Origin: JBCCMF01 sp038747545
GTDB lineage: Bacteria; Bacteroidota; Rhodothermia; Rhodothermales; JBCCMF01
DNA: 22,686 nt
Direction: 5' to 3'
Assembly: GCA_038747545.1 (NCBI GenBank)
Contig: JBCDJT010000084.1
Coordinates: 1-22,686 of the forward strand
In this document: piece by piece, positions 1-11,060 of the stretch
Position numbering within the stretch: position 1 is the stretch's first letter
Layout of the letters: each line of letters opens with the position of its first letter
Made by a program: the position numbers and the translations under genes
The notes under the pieces: generated by a model
Told to the model about the DNA's origin: nothing
Seen by the model: the letters and a program-made list of their open reading frames with translations, nothing else
Database searches by the model: none

Positions 1-2445
1 GTCGTTGGCGATCACGACCGTCGCCGTGCGCTGCCCCGCTACCACCGCAGCCGGGTCGAACTCCACGGTAAACGTAGCCGAGCCGCTGGCCGCCACCGTC
101 GTCGAAGGCTGGCTCGTGACGGTGAAGTCGGCGCGGTTGAGACCGGTGAGCGTGACCGCGTTGGCACCGAGCGTGAGTGTGCCCGTGCCGGTGTTCGCGA
201 TGGTGAACGTGCGGCTGACGGTGCCGCCGTCGATAGCCGTGCTGCCGAAGTCGGTGCCATCGCTAGCATCGGGCGTGGTGTCGCCGCTGGCGATGCTCGT
301 GCCGTTGCCCGTCACATTGATCTCGGGATTGGCGGAGGCACCTTGGGTAAACAAGATCGGGCTGCCTGTATTGGTTGGCAGCACTATCACATCAAGTATA
401 CCATCGCCTGTAAAGTCAGCGGCATGCGCATACTGCGGGCGGTCTAGGTTGGTGGCGAGCACCTGCTGGGTGAAGGTCTGGTTGCCATCGTTTTTGTACC
501 ACACCACCTGCCCGGTAGCTGAACTGGTGCTTCCCATGAAAGCCGCCACCACATCGAGGTGGCCGTCGCCGTCAACATCAACAGGCTCCACATAGCGGAG
601 GTTAGCGACAGGCCCTGTGCCGATACTCTGCGAGGTGCCAAAGTTGCCGTTCCCATCGTTGGCGTACCACACAATGCTATTCGGCCCCGATAGCCCCGAA
701 ACAATATCGAAGTCGCCATCCCCGTCTACATCGGCAAACTGGGGATCCTCTGCGCTTTGTGGATCAATGCTCTGGGAGGTAAACGAGACCGCATCACCGT
801 CGTTGAGGAGGACATTTAGCGTGTTGGATCCATTCGCCACAAAATCGAGATCACCATCCCCGTCTACATCGACCCCATCAATATCGAAGGTGCCACTCCC
901 GACATCGATAACCCCGAACATTTGCCCGCCCTGATTGCGCACGTACTTCACCCCCGCGCTAGTAGCCACCACCACGTCCATCATCCCATCAGCGTCCAAG
1001 TCCGTCACGAAAGCATCGCGTAACGGAGAACTCACGAGGTCATCAGCATAGGAGATAGTGCCGCCATCGTTCTCGTACCAGTCTACGCTGCCCGTAGTGG
1101 TAGCCCCTGCTACAAAATCGAAATCGCCATCGCCGTCAAAGTCTACGGGCGTGGCTGAACCATTCGTCAAGTTGAAGAGCGACGAAGCTGAAAAAGAACC
1201 ACTGCCATTGTTTTGATAAAGCTCAACGGTGCTCGATGCTTTCGCGATGATGTCGATGTCCCCATCGCGGTCGTAGTCGATAGGGGTAATTACTTGGAGG
1301 TCACTGCCGAAAGTGCTCTGCGTAAACGTGCCTCCCCCTTGCGCCGTAGCGGCGGTAAACGTACCCGTTTGCGGCACCACACGCCCACCTGCTGTTCCGC
1401 TCAGGGCCGAGGTGGGCGTTACGTGGATCCGCTCACCCGGAAAGAAGTCATGGGTAGGATCGAAGGTCACCGTGCTGCCCGAAACGGTGACGCTCCCGGT
1501 ACGCCGCCCCGACTGGCGACCTCGTACGACGAAGCTGGTGGCATCGGCAGAGGCGTTGCTTATGGTAGCGGAGAACGTAGCCGTTACGTTGGAAACACGC
1601 GCTATGCTGGCCGCGCCGTTGATGGGGGTGGTGCTCGTCACCGTAATCGGCGGCGCATAGGGCGAGCAGTCGAACTGGACGGAGCCGTCGGCTCCAGCAC
1701 CCGTCGTACCACCGCCCGTCTCTCCATCCGACGAGTTAACGAGGTCGAAGACGCCACTGAAGCTGGCCGTCTCTACGAAGCTGGTTCCACCACGCCCTGC
1801 TTGGAAGATGCCGCCTCCGTTGCCGCCCTGGTAACCACCGCCGCCGCCACCGCCTTGACTGCCGCTACCGCCCGCGCCGAAGCCTGCGCCGCTGCCTGCG
1901 ACGCCTGCTCCTTTGCTGGTTAGCGTGGCAGCATTGCCTCCAGCGCCGCTGTTGTTGAACGAGTTCGTGCCGGCGTTACCAGCGCCAAAGCCGCCGCCGC
2001 CGCCGCCACCACTCGACCCGCCGCCATTTCCACCGCCGGGCCCAGTCATGTCAATCAAGCCGCCACGTCCGTCGTTGCTATCGCCGGCGCCACCACCGCC
2101 GCCCGCAATCATCAAGAGCGTTGCGCCATTGGCCACGATGCCGGTCCCCCCTGCGCCGTCCGCACTGCCGCTGCCGCCTTCGCCGATGAAGAACGCCAGC
2201 GAGGTGCCACCTGGGATGCGATAGCTGGCTCTAACGGTCGCTCCGCTGCCCCCGCGCTCGGAGAAGCGCCCGTGGCCGTTGCCTCCTACGCCCGTCAGCG
2301 TGACGGTCCAATCGCCAGCTGCCACGGTGCGGGTGACGTCGGTGGTGAACGTGCCACTCATGTTGCCCGCGCTGCATACGTCTTGGGCAAAGGCGGTCAG
2401 CGGCGGCAATGCCACGAACAGGAGAGAAACGAATAGCGTGCGCAT
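1..2445 (-). CDS. Secreted glycine-rich, Ig-like and FG-GAP (VCBS) repeat protein, partial
   Basis: The frame is open from the ATG at 2445 to the left edge (815 codons, no stop), so the C-terminus is missing. The first 20 or so residues form a signal peptide (MRTLFVSLLF..., probable cleavage after AFA). A glycine-rich segment follows at about residues 50-255, with long GGGGG runs as in Gly_rich_2-type proteins. Next come a Big_5-like Ig domain (about 265-365) and seven calcium-binding-type repeats such as DFDGDGDFDFV, DVDGDGDLDFV and DVDGDGHLDVV (about 390-690). A choice-of-anchor D (HYDIN-like) domain with TFTIANTGTGTLTL lies at about 700 to the edge. The families suggest an exported, calcium-stabilised surface or extracellular protein. 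A type IX sorting tail could lie beyond the window but is not seen. The gene is divergent from the sigma factor at 2584. The substrate or partner is unknown. The extent and domain types are secure; the function is not. Confidence 0.9.
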   Translation of the reverse strand, partial: MRTLFVSLLFVALPPLTAFAQDVCSAGNMSGTFTTDVTRTVAAGDWTVTLTGVGGNGHGRFSERGGSGATVRASYRIPGGTSLAFFIGEGGSGSADGAGGTGIVANGATLLMIAGGGGGAGDSNDGRGGLIDMTGPGGGNGGGSSGGGGGGGFGAGNAGTNSFNNSGAGGNAATLTSKGAGVAGSGAGFGAGGSGSQGGGGGGGYQGGNGGGIFQAGRGGTSFVETASFSGVFDLVNSSDGETGGGTTGAGADGSVQFDCSPYAPPITVTSTTPINGAASIARVSNVTATFSATISNASADATSFVVRGRQSGRRTGSVTVSGSTVTFDPTHDFFPGERIHVTPTSALSGTAGGRVVPQTGTFTAATAQGGGTFTQSTFGSDLQVITPIDYDRDGDIDIIAKASSTVELYQNNGSGSFSASSLFNLTNGSATPVDFDGDGDFDFVAGATTTGSVDWYENDGGTISYADDLVSSPLRDAFVTDLDADGMMDVVVATSAGVKYVRNQGGQMFGVIDVGSGTFDIDGVDVDGDGDLDFVANGSNTLNVLLNDGDAVSFTSQSIDPQSAEDPQFADVDGDGDFDIVSGLSGPNSIVWYANDGNGNFGTSQSIGTGPVANLRYVEPVDVDGDGHLDVVAAFMGSTSSATGQVVWYKNDGNQTFTQQVLATNLDRPQYAHAADFTGDGILDVIVLPTNTGSPILFTQGASANPEINVTGNGTSIASGDTTPDASDGTDFGSTAIDGGTVSRTFTIANTGTGTLTLGANAVTLTGLNRADFTVTSQPSTTVAASGSATFTVEFDPAAVVAGQRTATVVIAND

Positions 2446-2583
2446 GGGCTTGGCTGCGTGCGTCAGAGCAATACGGGGACGAGCGGGGTTCGTCCATCCA
2501 AGCCGGAAAGCCGAGGCGAAGTGCTCATTGCCCCGCGTGTTTCTTTATCTTCATGCCCCGCCGTGTCCCTTGCTCCCTACCCT
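2446..2583. promoter_or_regulatory. Divergent promoter region between the FG-GAP protein and the sigma factor
   Basis: This 138-bp gap separates two divergent genes and must carry promoters for both. On the + strand, TTG at 2528-2530 and TATCTTCA at 2546-2553 loosely resemble the Bacteroidota -33 TTTG / -7 TAnnTTTG promoter, but the spacer (15) is short and the match imperfect. Neither start codon has a convincing Shine-Dalgarno sequence. The assignment is weak. Confidence 0.3.
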
Positions 2584-3162
2584 ATGCCCACTGCCGCTGA
2601 CGTCACCCTCCTGCTCCATCAGGCCCGCGATGGCGATGAAGCCGCTATGGACCGCCTAGTGCCGCTGATCTACGACGAGTTGCGCACCCTAGCGCGCCAC
2701 AAGCTGCGCAACGAGCGCGCCGACCACACGCTCAACACGACCGGGCTCGTCCACGAAGCCTACCTCAAGCTCGCAGGCAGCACCCACATCGACTGGCAGG
2801 ACCGGACGCACTTCTTCGCCTTGGCCTCGCGATCGATGCGCCGCATCCTGATCAACTATGCCGAGCAGCGCCGCACCCTCAAGCGCGGCGGCGGCGAGCA
2901 ACCGCTCCGCTTGCACAACCCCGACGACGTGCTTCTTGAGCTCTCGGATGAAACGCTGGAGCATGTCCTTGTGCTAGACGAGGCCCTGACCCGCCTTGCC
3001 GTCTTCAACCCACGCGGCGCACAAGTGGTGGAATACCGCTACTTCGTGGGCCTCACGTATGATGAGATCGCCGAGGTCATGCAGCTGTCCTCTGCTACCG
3101 TGCGCCGCGCCTGGGCTGCTGCCCGCAGTTGGCTGCGGCGCGACCTCGTCACGGACGCGTAG
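2584..3162 (+). CDS. ECF-type RNA polymerase sigma factor (sigma70_ECF, kinase-linked type)
   Basis: This is a 192-residue protein. The ATG at 2584 starts a conserved opening (MPTAADVTLLLHQARDGDEA); the frame is open further upstream to a GTG at 2458, but that extension looks non-coding. Region 2 spans about residues 10-100, including HTLNTTGLVHEAYLKL (48-63) and the promoter-melting segment THFFALASRSMRRILINYA (75-93). Region 4 with its helix-turn-helix is at about 130-188 (GLTYDEIAEVMQLSSATVRR). The layout fits the sigma70_ECF/TIGR02999 type, often found with Ser/Thr kinases rather than anti-sigma factors. The kinase gene follows 87 bp downstream on the same strand, so the two are probably co-transcribed. 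The acidic region 2.2 motif (DAED type) seen in most ECF factors is replaced by TLNTT, which hints at control by phosphorylation. The family assignment is firm; the mechanism is inferred. Confidence 0.93.
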   Translation: MPTAADVTLLLHQARDGDEAAMDRLVPLIYDELRTLARHKLRNERADHTLNTTGLVHEAYLKLAGSTHIDWQDRTHFFALASRSMRRILINYAEQRRTLKRGGGEQPLRLHNPDDVLLELSDETLEHVLVLDEALTRLAVFNPRGAQVVEYRYFVGLTYDEIAEVMQLSSATVRRAWAAARSWLRRDLVTDA

Positions 3163-3249
3163 GGCTGCTGTGAGCAATTTCGGTCGCATCTCCGGCTTGA
3201 TGGGGTGTACCGCCTCTACGTCCCGCTTTACCGCTTGCTTCCTGATCGC

Positions 3250-5973
<2,724 letters not shown>

Positions 5974-6070
5974 TGTGGCAGGAGCCGCGCACTTGTCATG
6001 AAGGGGCACTCGAATACCCCCGCTGGTACTCCCGTTCTGGAATTTCATGGTGCGGCACACCGTCTGGCAT

Positions 6071-6100
6071 TGTCATCCCGAGCGAAGCCGAGAGCGCGAT
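6071..6100. repeat. Possible short REP-like motif between convergent genes
   Basis: The stretch TGTCATCCCGAGCGAAGCCG resembles the dispersed motif of the type TGTCATCC(C/T)GAGCGAAGCGA seen between genes in many bacterial genomes. It lies in the 160-bp gap between the convergent kinase and restriction enzyme genes. Only one copy is visible here, so repeat status cannot be shown from this window. Confidence 0.3.
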
Positions 6101-6133
6101 GCACGCCCCTACGAGTGCGTCGAATTCGTGCCG

Positions 6134-9100
6134 TCAGCCTGCGAAGTGGGTCGCATCGAGTTGCTGGATCTGGCCGAGGGCGGCGAGGGTGTCGAGCAGA
6201 CCCACCACCTGTTTGCGCTGGGCACGGTGGAAGTGCTGGGCTACGGCTTCGGCATCGACGGCCTCGGGCGCTTCGGTGACGACTTGCAAGACGGCCTGTG
6301 CGCGTTCGGCCAGCGTCTTGGGCCATGCACGGCGCAGAGCATCACGGTCAGCAGCGGGCGTGATGGGGGCTTCCACGGGCAACGCGGTCTGTACGGCCTC
6401 GGGGGCTTGGTAGGCGGGGCGCAGGTAGCGGATAATGCCTTGAGCCTCTTCCTCGGCCCGCTGGGCGTTGAGCGCCACCAGACGCTCCAGAATGCCCTCG
6501 TCGGTGAGATCAGCAGGCCAGCCGTACGCCGCAGCCACGGCATCGTCGAGGTCGTCGTGGAGGGTCTTGAGGACGGAGACGAGGCCCTGCTCGTGGATGT
6601 GCTGCTCCTTCTTCGAGAACTCGGCAGGTGGGATGCCTGCGCGGAGACGTTCGAGGACGTTGTAGAGGTCCGTCATCGTCAGCTTCTCGTGCTCGGCGAG
6701 GCGGGCCTTGCGGAAGGCGTCGAGTTCTTCGCCGAGTTGCCGAATGGCGACTTGCTGGGACTCAGTAGCTGTCGGAAAAGGGAATGGATCGAAACACACT
6801 GTCTTGTTGTAGCGAGGCCGATCCTCAAGTGTACCTCCGGCGGCCAGCGCCCACGTTACATGAATACGACTGGATAGCACCCCAAGGTGATAAGCATCGT
6901 CGAGAGCAAAGGCAATCAGCATGTGATCGGGCAGGATGGACGCGTCGAGAAATTGAAAAAAACGGTGCTTGCTTGTTTCCACCGTAGCAATAAACCGCTC
7001 GAGCCCATTCAGCGCGTCACGCAGCATTGGTCGAGTCCTCGCATAGAGCCACCACTGCTCGCGGATCTTCTTGTTCTTGTTTTTGTCTCGGCTTGGCTTT
7101 ACATGCTCAACGACGTGCTGAAACAACACTGGCTCTGCCGTCCGAGCCTCTGCCGGACTCAAGCCGTAGAAGTCAATCGCAAATACTCGCCGAGGTGTCG
7201 ATGTTAGATCACGCCCGTTGCGATAGGGCCGCAGCCGTTGGTCCGAGCAACCAGCAGCGAGCCAAGCCTTTGCCACGGTCTCGCTGACCAAGAATCCTGC
7301 TCCTGCCAGCATCATTCCATTCGAGTGTAATTTTGCACCCGACTGTAAGCCCACTGCTTGACTGACCTCAGCGCCTACCGTCAGGTCTGCCTGCATCGTA
7401 CCTAATTGGTCGTTCAGAGTGACTTCGGTGTGGAGATCAGCCGGGCGCTCATCGGTCACCGTCACAAGGCGGCCTACTTGCGCCCCAGCCATGCCCACTG
7501 TCATTGAGATCCGCACATCGGCCCCGTCTGCGCCGTCTACCCACGGATGATCGGGGATGGCAAAAGCCAGCGATAGCGGTTCCTCGGCCTCCAAGTGCGG
7601 CGTGAGCACCCGTCGGTTGAAGGTCTGGCGCAGACTGTTAGTGGCGATGAAGCCAAAGCGCTCGGCCTGCCCCGTCCGCACGAGTGCTGCCGCCTTGTCC
7701 CACCAGTACATCACAAAGTCGATGCTGTTGGGCAGCGCTTTGTACGTGCGCCGTAGCGTCTCCACGTAGGCATCGCCTAATGCCTCACGCATCGCCTCCC
7801 CTTTACCTAAGAATGGCGGGTTGCCAATGATGAAGTCTGCCTCGGGCCACGCCGCCGGGACGGTCGCCCCACCCTCGGCCTCAGCGAGCAGCGCATCGGT
7901 GCAGACGATGTTCTTGTAGGCGCGCAGGATGGGCGGGTCCAGCCGCTGCGCGTCGCCGTACGTGCGGAAGTGCCACTGCAGGTAGCCGATCCAGAGCACC
8001 ACGTCGGCGATGGCGGCCGCCCGGGGGTTGATCTCCAGACCGAGCAGCTGCTGCGGCGTGACCGTGTAGCCGCCCGTCATGGCGAGCCCCTGCTGCCCGC
8101 CGAAGCCATCGAGCACGTCCAGCACCTCGCCCTCTAGCCGCTTAAGGTGTTCGAGCGTGACGTACAGGAAGTTGCCCGACCCACACGCCGGGTCCAAGAC
8201 CTTGAGCGAGCAGAGGCGGCGGTGGAAGCGCACGATCTCGTCGCGTGCGGCCTGCTGCTGCTTGATGCGCTTGTCACCCGTCAGGTCCTCGCTCTCGGCG
8301 TCCAGCGCGGCAGAGGCGGCCTGTGCGGCCTGCCACTCGGCCCGTAGCGGCTCGATGATGGTGGGCAGCACCAAGCGCTCCACGTAGGCCCGAGGCGTGA
8401 AGTGCGCCCCCAGCTTGTGGCGCTCGTCGGGGTCGAGGGCGCGCTCCAGCAGCGTGCCGAAGATGGCGGGCTCCACATCGGTCCAGTCGGCTTGCGCGGC
8501 TTCGACGAGCAGGTTCAGCCCGGCCTCCGAGACGGGCAGCGCGTCGGCCTCGGCGAAGAGCGAGCCGTTGAACTGCGGGATCTTCGCCATGAGCGCCGAC
8601 GAGAAGCCACCGTGGTCCATCGTCTGCCAGAGGTCGCGCAGCAAGTCGGCGAACACGTCGAGGTGCTGGCGGCTCTTTTCGAGGAGGTGCGTGAACGAGC
8701 GCTCTGGCAGCAAGCCCACGTCCTCGGCGAACATCGTGAAGAGCACCCGCATCAGGAATTGCGCCACCGCGTCGGGGCTGTGGCCGTCGGCCTCCAAGCC
8801 GTGCGCCAGCCGCGCCAGCTTCTCCGCCAACGCCCGCGTCACGCGCGCCGACCGCCGCGCCGGGTCGAGCGCCATCGGGTCCGTCCAGACCAGCCGCAAG
8901 CGGTCCTGCACGGCCTCATCGCGCAGGTCGTCCAGCATGATGCGAAAGCCGCGCGGGTCGGGGAACGGGAGGTAGGCCTTGCCCTGGCCCGAGAAGTCGG
9001 CGTAGAGGTCGATGCAGTAGCCCACGTCGGTGACGACGAGGAAGGGCGGCCAGCCGTCAGCGGTAGGCAATGCCCGAGCATAGCGCTGCGCCTGCGCCTT

Positions 9101-9463
9101 GGCCTTCTGCATGGCCAGCCGCCAGTCTTTGGTCCCACGCCGCGCTGTACCCATCTTGCGCTTGATGCGCTGCCCCGTCAGCTTCTCGGCCTCGGTCAGC
9201 ACCGCCGCCTCGCTGCCCTGCTTGGCCTCCAGCACGAAGCAGCCTTGCTTGTAGAGGTCGATGAAGCCCGTGGTGGCCTTCGTGCCGCCCTTGAGCTTGA
9301 CGCTGCGCTCGAAGGCGTAGGTGTTGCTGGCCGCTACGGCTCCCGAAGGCTGGGGCCGCTCGGCGCCGAGCAGGTCGCAGAGTTCGGAGAGGAAGAGGCT
9401 GTAGTTGGCGCGCTCTGAGGCTTGAGCCTCTTTCCAGCGAGCAATAAAGGCGTCGGGCGTCAT
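6134..9463 (-). CDS. MmeI-like (type IIL) fused restriction endonuclease/DNA methyltransferase
   Basis: This is a 1109-residue protein. The ATG at 9463 gives the family opening MTPDAFIARWKEAQASERAN; a 32-residue upstream extension to 9559 is not typical. The N-terminal nuclease motif is GFIDLYKQGCFVLEAKQG, giving D69-X9-E79-A-K81, essentially the MmeI D-X9-ExK arrangement. A helical spacer follows (AQFLMRVLFTMFAEDVGLLP). The methyltransferase domain starts near KLGAHFTPRAYVERLV, with SAM motif LDPACGSGNF (about 423-432) and catalytic motif NPPF (about 548-551), characteristic of an N6-adenine enzyme. The target-recognition region is at about 690-900, followed by a helical C-terminal domain. 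Enzymes of this family cut and methylate DNA with one polypeptide, so no separate methylase gene is expected. All catalytic motifs look intact. GC content drops clearly over the recognition region. No good Shine-Dalgarno sequence is visible. Confidence 0.93.
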   Translation of the reverse strand: MTPDAFIARWKEAQASERANYSLFLSELCDLLGAERPQPSGAVAASNTYAFERSVKLKGGTKATTGFIDLYKQGCFVLEAKQGSEAAVLTEAEKLTGQRIKRKMGTARRGTKDWRLAMQKAKAQAQRYARALPTADGWPPFLVVTDVGYCIDLYADFSGQGKAYLPFPDPRGFRIMLDDLRDEAVQDRLRLVWTDPMALDPARRSARVTRALAEKLARLAHGLEADGHSPDAVAQFLMRVLFTMFAEDVGLLPERSFTHLLEKSRQHLDVFADLLRDLWQTMDHGGFSSALMAKIPQFNGSLFAEADALPVSEAGLNLLVEAAQADWTDVEPAIFGTLLERALDPDERHKLGAHFTPRAYVERLVLPTIIEPLRAEWQAAQAASAALDAESEDLTGDKRIKQQQAARDEIVRFHRRLCSLKVLDPACGSGNFLYVTLEHLKRLEGEVLDVLDGFGGQQGLAMTGGYTVTPQQLLGLEINPRAAAIADVVLWIGYLQWHFRTYGDAQRLDPPILRAYKNIVCTDALLAEAEGGATVPAAWPEADFIIGNPPFLGKGEAMREALGDAYVETLRRTYKALPNSIDFVMYWWDKAAALVRTGQAERFGFIATNSLRQTFNRRVLTPHLEAEEPLSLAFAIPDHPWVDGADGADVRISMTVGMAGAQVGRLVTVTDERPADLHTEVTLNDQLGTMQADLTVGAEVSQAVGLQSGAKLHSNGMMLAGAGFLVSETVAKAWLAAGCSDQRLRPYRNGRDLTSTPRRVFAIDFYGLSPAEARTAEPVLFQHVVEHVKPSRDKNKNKKIREQWWLYARTRPMLRDALNGLERFIATVETSKHRFFQFLDASILPDHMLIAFALDDAYHLGVLSSRIHVTWALAAGGTLEDRPRYNKTVCFDPFPFPTATESQQVAIRQLGEELDAFRKARLAEHEKLTMTDLYNVLERLRAGIPPAEFSKKEQHIHEQGLVSVLKTLHDDLDDAVAAAYGWPADLTDEGILERLVALNAQRAEEEAQGIIRYLRPAYQAPEAVQTALPVEAPITPAADRDALRRAWPKTLAERAQAVLQVVTEAPEAVDAEAVAQHFHRAQRKQVVGLLDTLAALGQIQQLDATHFAG

Positions 9464-9627
9464 GCGGCAGTACGTTAGGCATCCAGCGCGAGCAAAGTAA
9501 AGCGACTTGGCCCGCCTTTCAAGGTGTGCTGTATGCCGTATTCCCGCTCCCCTCGTCACGCACGAACTCGTCCACCTCGCCTGTGATCGGCCCTTACGCC
9601 CCCGTTTCGGGCGATCTCGATGCGTTA

Positions 9628-9671
9628 GCGCTTACGGATATGTTGCGCACCATCCTGCACGCCTCCGCACG
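9628..9671 (+). repeat. Left copy (R1) of a 44-bp imperfect direct repeat flanking the Panacea-Fic pair
   Basis: This copy matches 11305-11348 in the same orientation at 38 of 44 positions by hand alignment; the core (first 32 bp) matches at 30 of 32. It contains ATATGTTGCGCACCATCCTG. Both copies are followed within about 25-45 bp by CCACAAAAAA. Read on the minus strand, both copies encode RAExCRMVRNIxVSA in one frame, so they may be fragments of a former gene. The 259-bp gap 9464-9722 that holds R1 contains nothing else I can support. Confidence 0.75.
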
Positions 9672-9722
9672 CCTTGGCTTGGTTGCCCTGAAACCCACGT
9701 CCACAAAAAAGAAGCCTACTCA

Positions 9723-10425
9723 TCAGGCCTCATCGGCATACACCTCGTCTAGCCGACGAATGTGCTTACGCCAATAGCTCATCAGCCATCTGAAGGCGCT
9801 GTCTTGCGCGCTGGGGTGAGTTGTACGCCGATCGTGGCAGGCATTTAGCTTCTGCATGAACTCGCCATGACTCTGGTCTATGCTGTACCAGTCTATGTAG
9901 AGTCCGTGATGATGCAGATAGCTGCCCACGATGAGCCGCCCTATACGTCCGTTGGCGTCGTACAAATGGGTGGCCCCACGAGAGATCGAGGTAGAAGCGG
10001 GCCGAGGCTTCGCGGGGACGCGCATCTTCAGTAAGCGAGCGTATGGCTTGCTGCATCGCATCCTCAATCTGATCAGGATGTACGCCGCTGTATCTCGTCT
10101 TGGCGCGCCGCTCACGGCGGTCCTGGCCGCCAAAACCTACCCAACCCTTATTGGGGTCGCTGCCTTGTCGGTACTGCCCGGCGTTGCGCAGCATGCCAGC
10201 GTATAACCCGTAGTGCAAGGCGCTGATCAGGGCGATAATGGCTTTCGGCTTCGACCAGTCGATCACCTGCTGCGTCATCAGTTCGCTGAACCGGAGGTAT
10301 CGCATATAGATGAGGCGAGCAGCATCGTCCGCCGGTGGCGCCTCCGGTACGCCGAAATCAGCCATCAAACTACGGAGGTAATCTAGCTCCGCATCACTCG
10401 GTGGCCCGCTGTACCGTCCTGCCAT
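9723..10425 (-). pseudogene. Fic-family toxin gene with a single-base frameshift in the catalytic motif
   Basis: Translation from the ATG at 10425 (MAGRYSGPPSDAELDYL...) gives a Fic-like helical N-terminal part reaching ASARFYLDLSWGHPF, then runs out of frame. The -1-shifted frame continues at once with YDANGRIGRLIVGSYLHHH and ends at the stop at 9723. Removing one base (C at 9963 on the + strand) joins the halves into HPFYDANGRIGR, the Fic active-site motif, and a protein of about 233 residues. Fic enzymes transfer AMP or another nucleotide moiety to target proteins; the His of HPF is catalytic and NGR binds the phosphates. Without the repair, the product lacks the NGR part and should be inactive. 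The start overlaps the Panacea stop as TGATG, so translation is coupled. GC (about 50-53%) is below that of the neighbours. The cause could be real decay or a base-calling error. Confidence 0.85.
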
Positions 10426-11060
10426 CACGCCAGCAAGCGGCTCAGCCAGTTGTCGTCCAGCTCTCCCCGGACTTGGCTTAGGTACTTGCGATAGGCATTA
10501 AACGACGCGTATACCCGAAATTGCTCAGCTTCATGCTTCGACATATCCATCGTGAAGGCTGCATCCCCATCTGTGGGCAAGGCATAGTACGGCTTACCTT
10601 CAAAATCGAGCGGGAAGTTCTGTGCAAACGGCTGAGCGCTGTAGTAGCCATAGATCAGATCGTCCGGGATTACTTCGTTGTCAGGCGTCTGTTGCCAAGG
10701 AGCTTCCCGGTGCGTCATAGCCGAAAGCGTCAACGCGCCGAGTGGGCCATAACTGTCCACGACGAACTCTGCGAGCTTTTTGCCTGCTTCAGGCACAGCA
10801 CCTTGGGGAATCCATTGCCGCTCTATGACGGCATTGCGCCCTTGGTAACCGCAGTTGTAGTAGTGCTCCCACACCTTCTTGTTGACTGGCCCATGCTTCC
10901 ACTTCAGGAATGAAGCATCGACCCAAGGTGTACCATCGACTAAGCCCCATACCTTCGTGTAGTAGAGTACCTTCTGCAGCTTCATCGGCGATACGTCTTC
11001 ATACCCATGCGCATGGAGCACATTGGCAATGTATTGCGCGATATAGATAATGGGAGGCAT
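10425..11060 (-). CDS. Panacea-domain (SocA-like, DUF4065) antitoxin
   Basis: This is a 211-residue protein. The ATG at 11060 gives MPPIIYIAQYIANVL, the normal beginning of the domain; the longer frame to 11123 adds 21 unlikely residues. Typical Panacea/SocA features are visible: SPMKLQKVLYYTKVWGL (about 24-40), the acidic-aromatic SFLKWKHGPVNKKVWEHY (about 49-66), and the THREAPWQQT segment near residue 115. Panacea domains serve as antitoxins for many unrelated toxins and usually sit next to the toxin gene. Here the next gene is a Fic-type toxin, overlapping as TGATG. The antitoxin reading frame is intact while the toxin frame is broken. GC is about 52% (hand count 10861-10920), lower than the surrounding core genes, which suggests acquisition. 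Which toxin it neutralises is inferred from position. Confidence 0.85.
   Translation of the reverse strand: MPPIIYIAQYIANVLHAHGYEDVSPMKLQKVLYYTKVWGLVDGTPWVDASFLKWKHGPVNKKVWEHYYNCGYQGRNAVIERQWIPQGAVPEAGKKLAEFVVDSYGPLGALTLSAMTHREAPWQQTPDNEVIPDDLIYGYYSAQPFAQNFPLDFEGKPYYALPTDGDAAFTMDMSKHEAEQFRVYASFNAYRKYLSQVRGELDDNWLSRLLA

Noticed and set aside
1860..2110. GCC/GCCACC-rich stretch that looks like a simple-sequence repeat
   Set aside because: It is the coding sequence for the glycine-rich segment of the secreted protein, not a separate repeat element.
2458..2583. Upstream extension of the sigma factor from a GTG
   Set aside because: The added 42 residues do not resemble the family, and the conserved start is the ATG at 2584.
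6047..6877. + strand open frame (276 codons) at the 3' end of the MmeI-like gene
   Set aside because: The opposite strand carries the family C-terminal domain, and this frame shows no recognisable motifs.
8402..9418. Long + strand open frame (338 codons) opposite the MmeI-like gene
   Set aside because: It is antisense to conserved nuclease and methyltransferase motifs, with a composition typical of a shadow frame.
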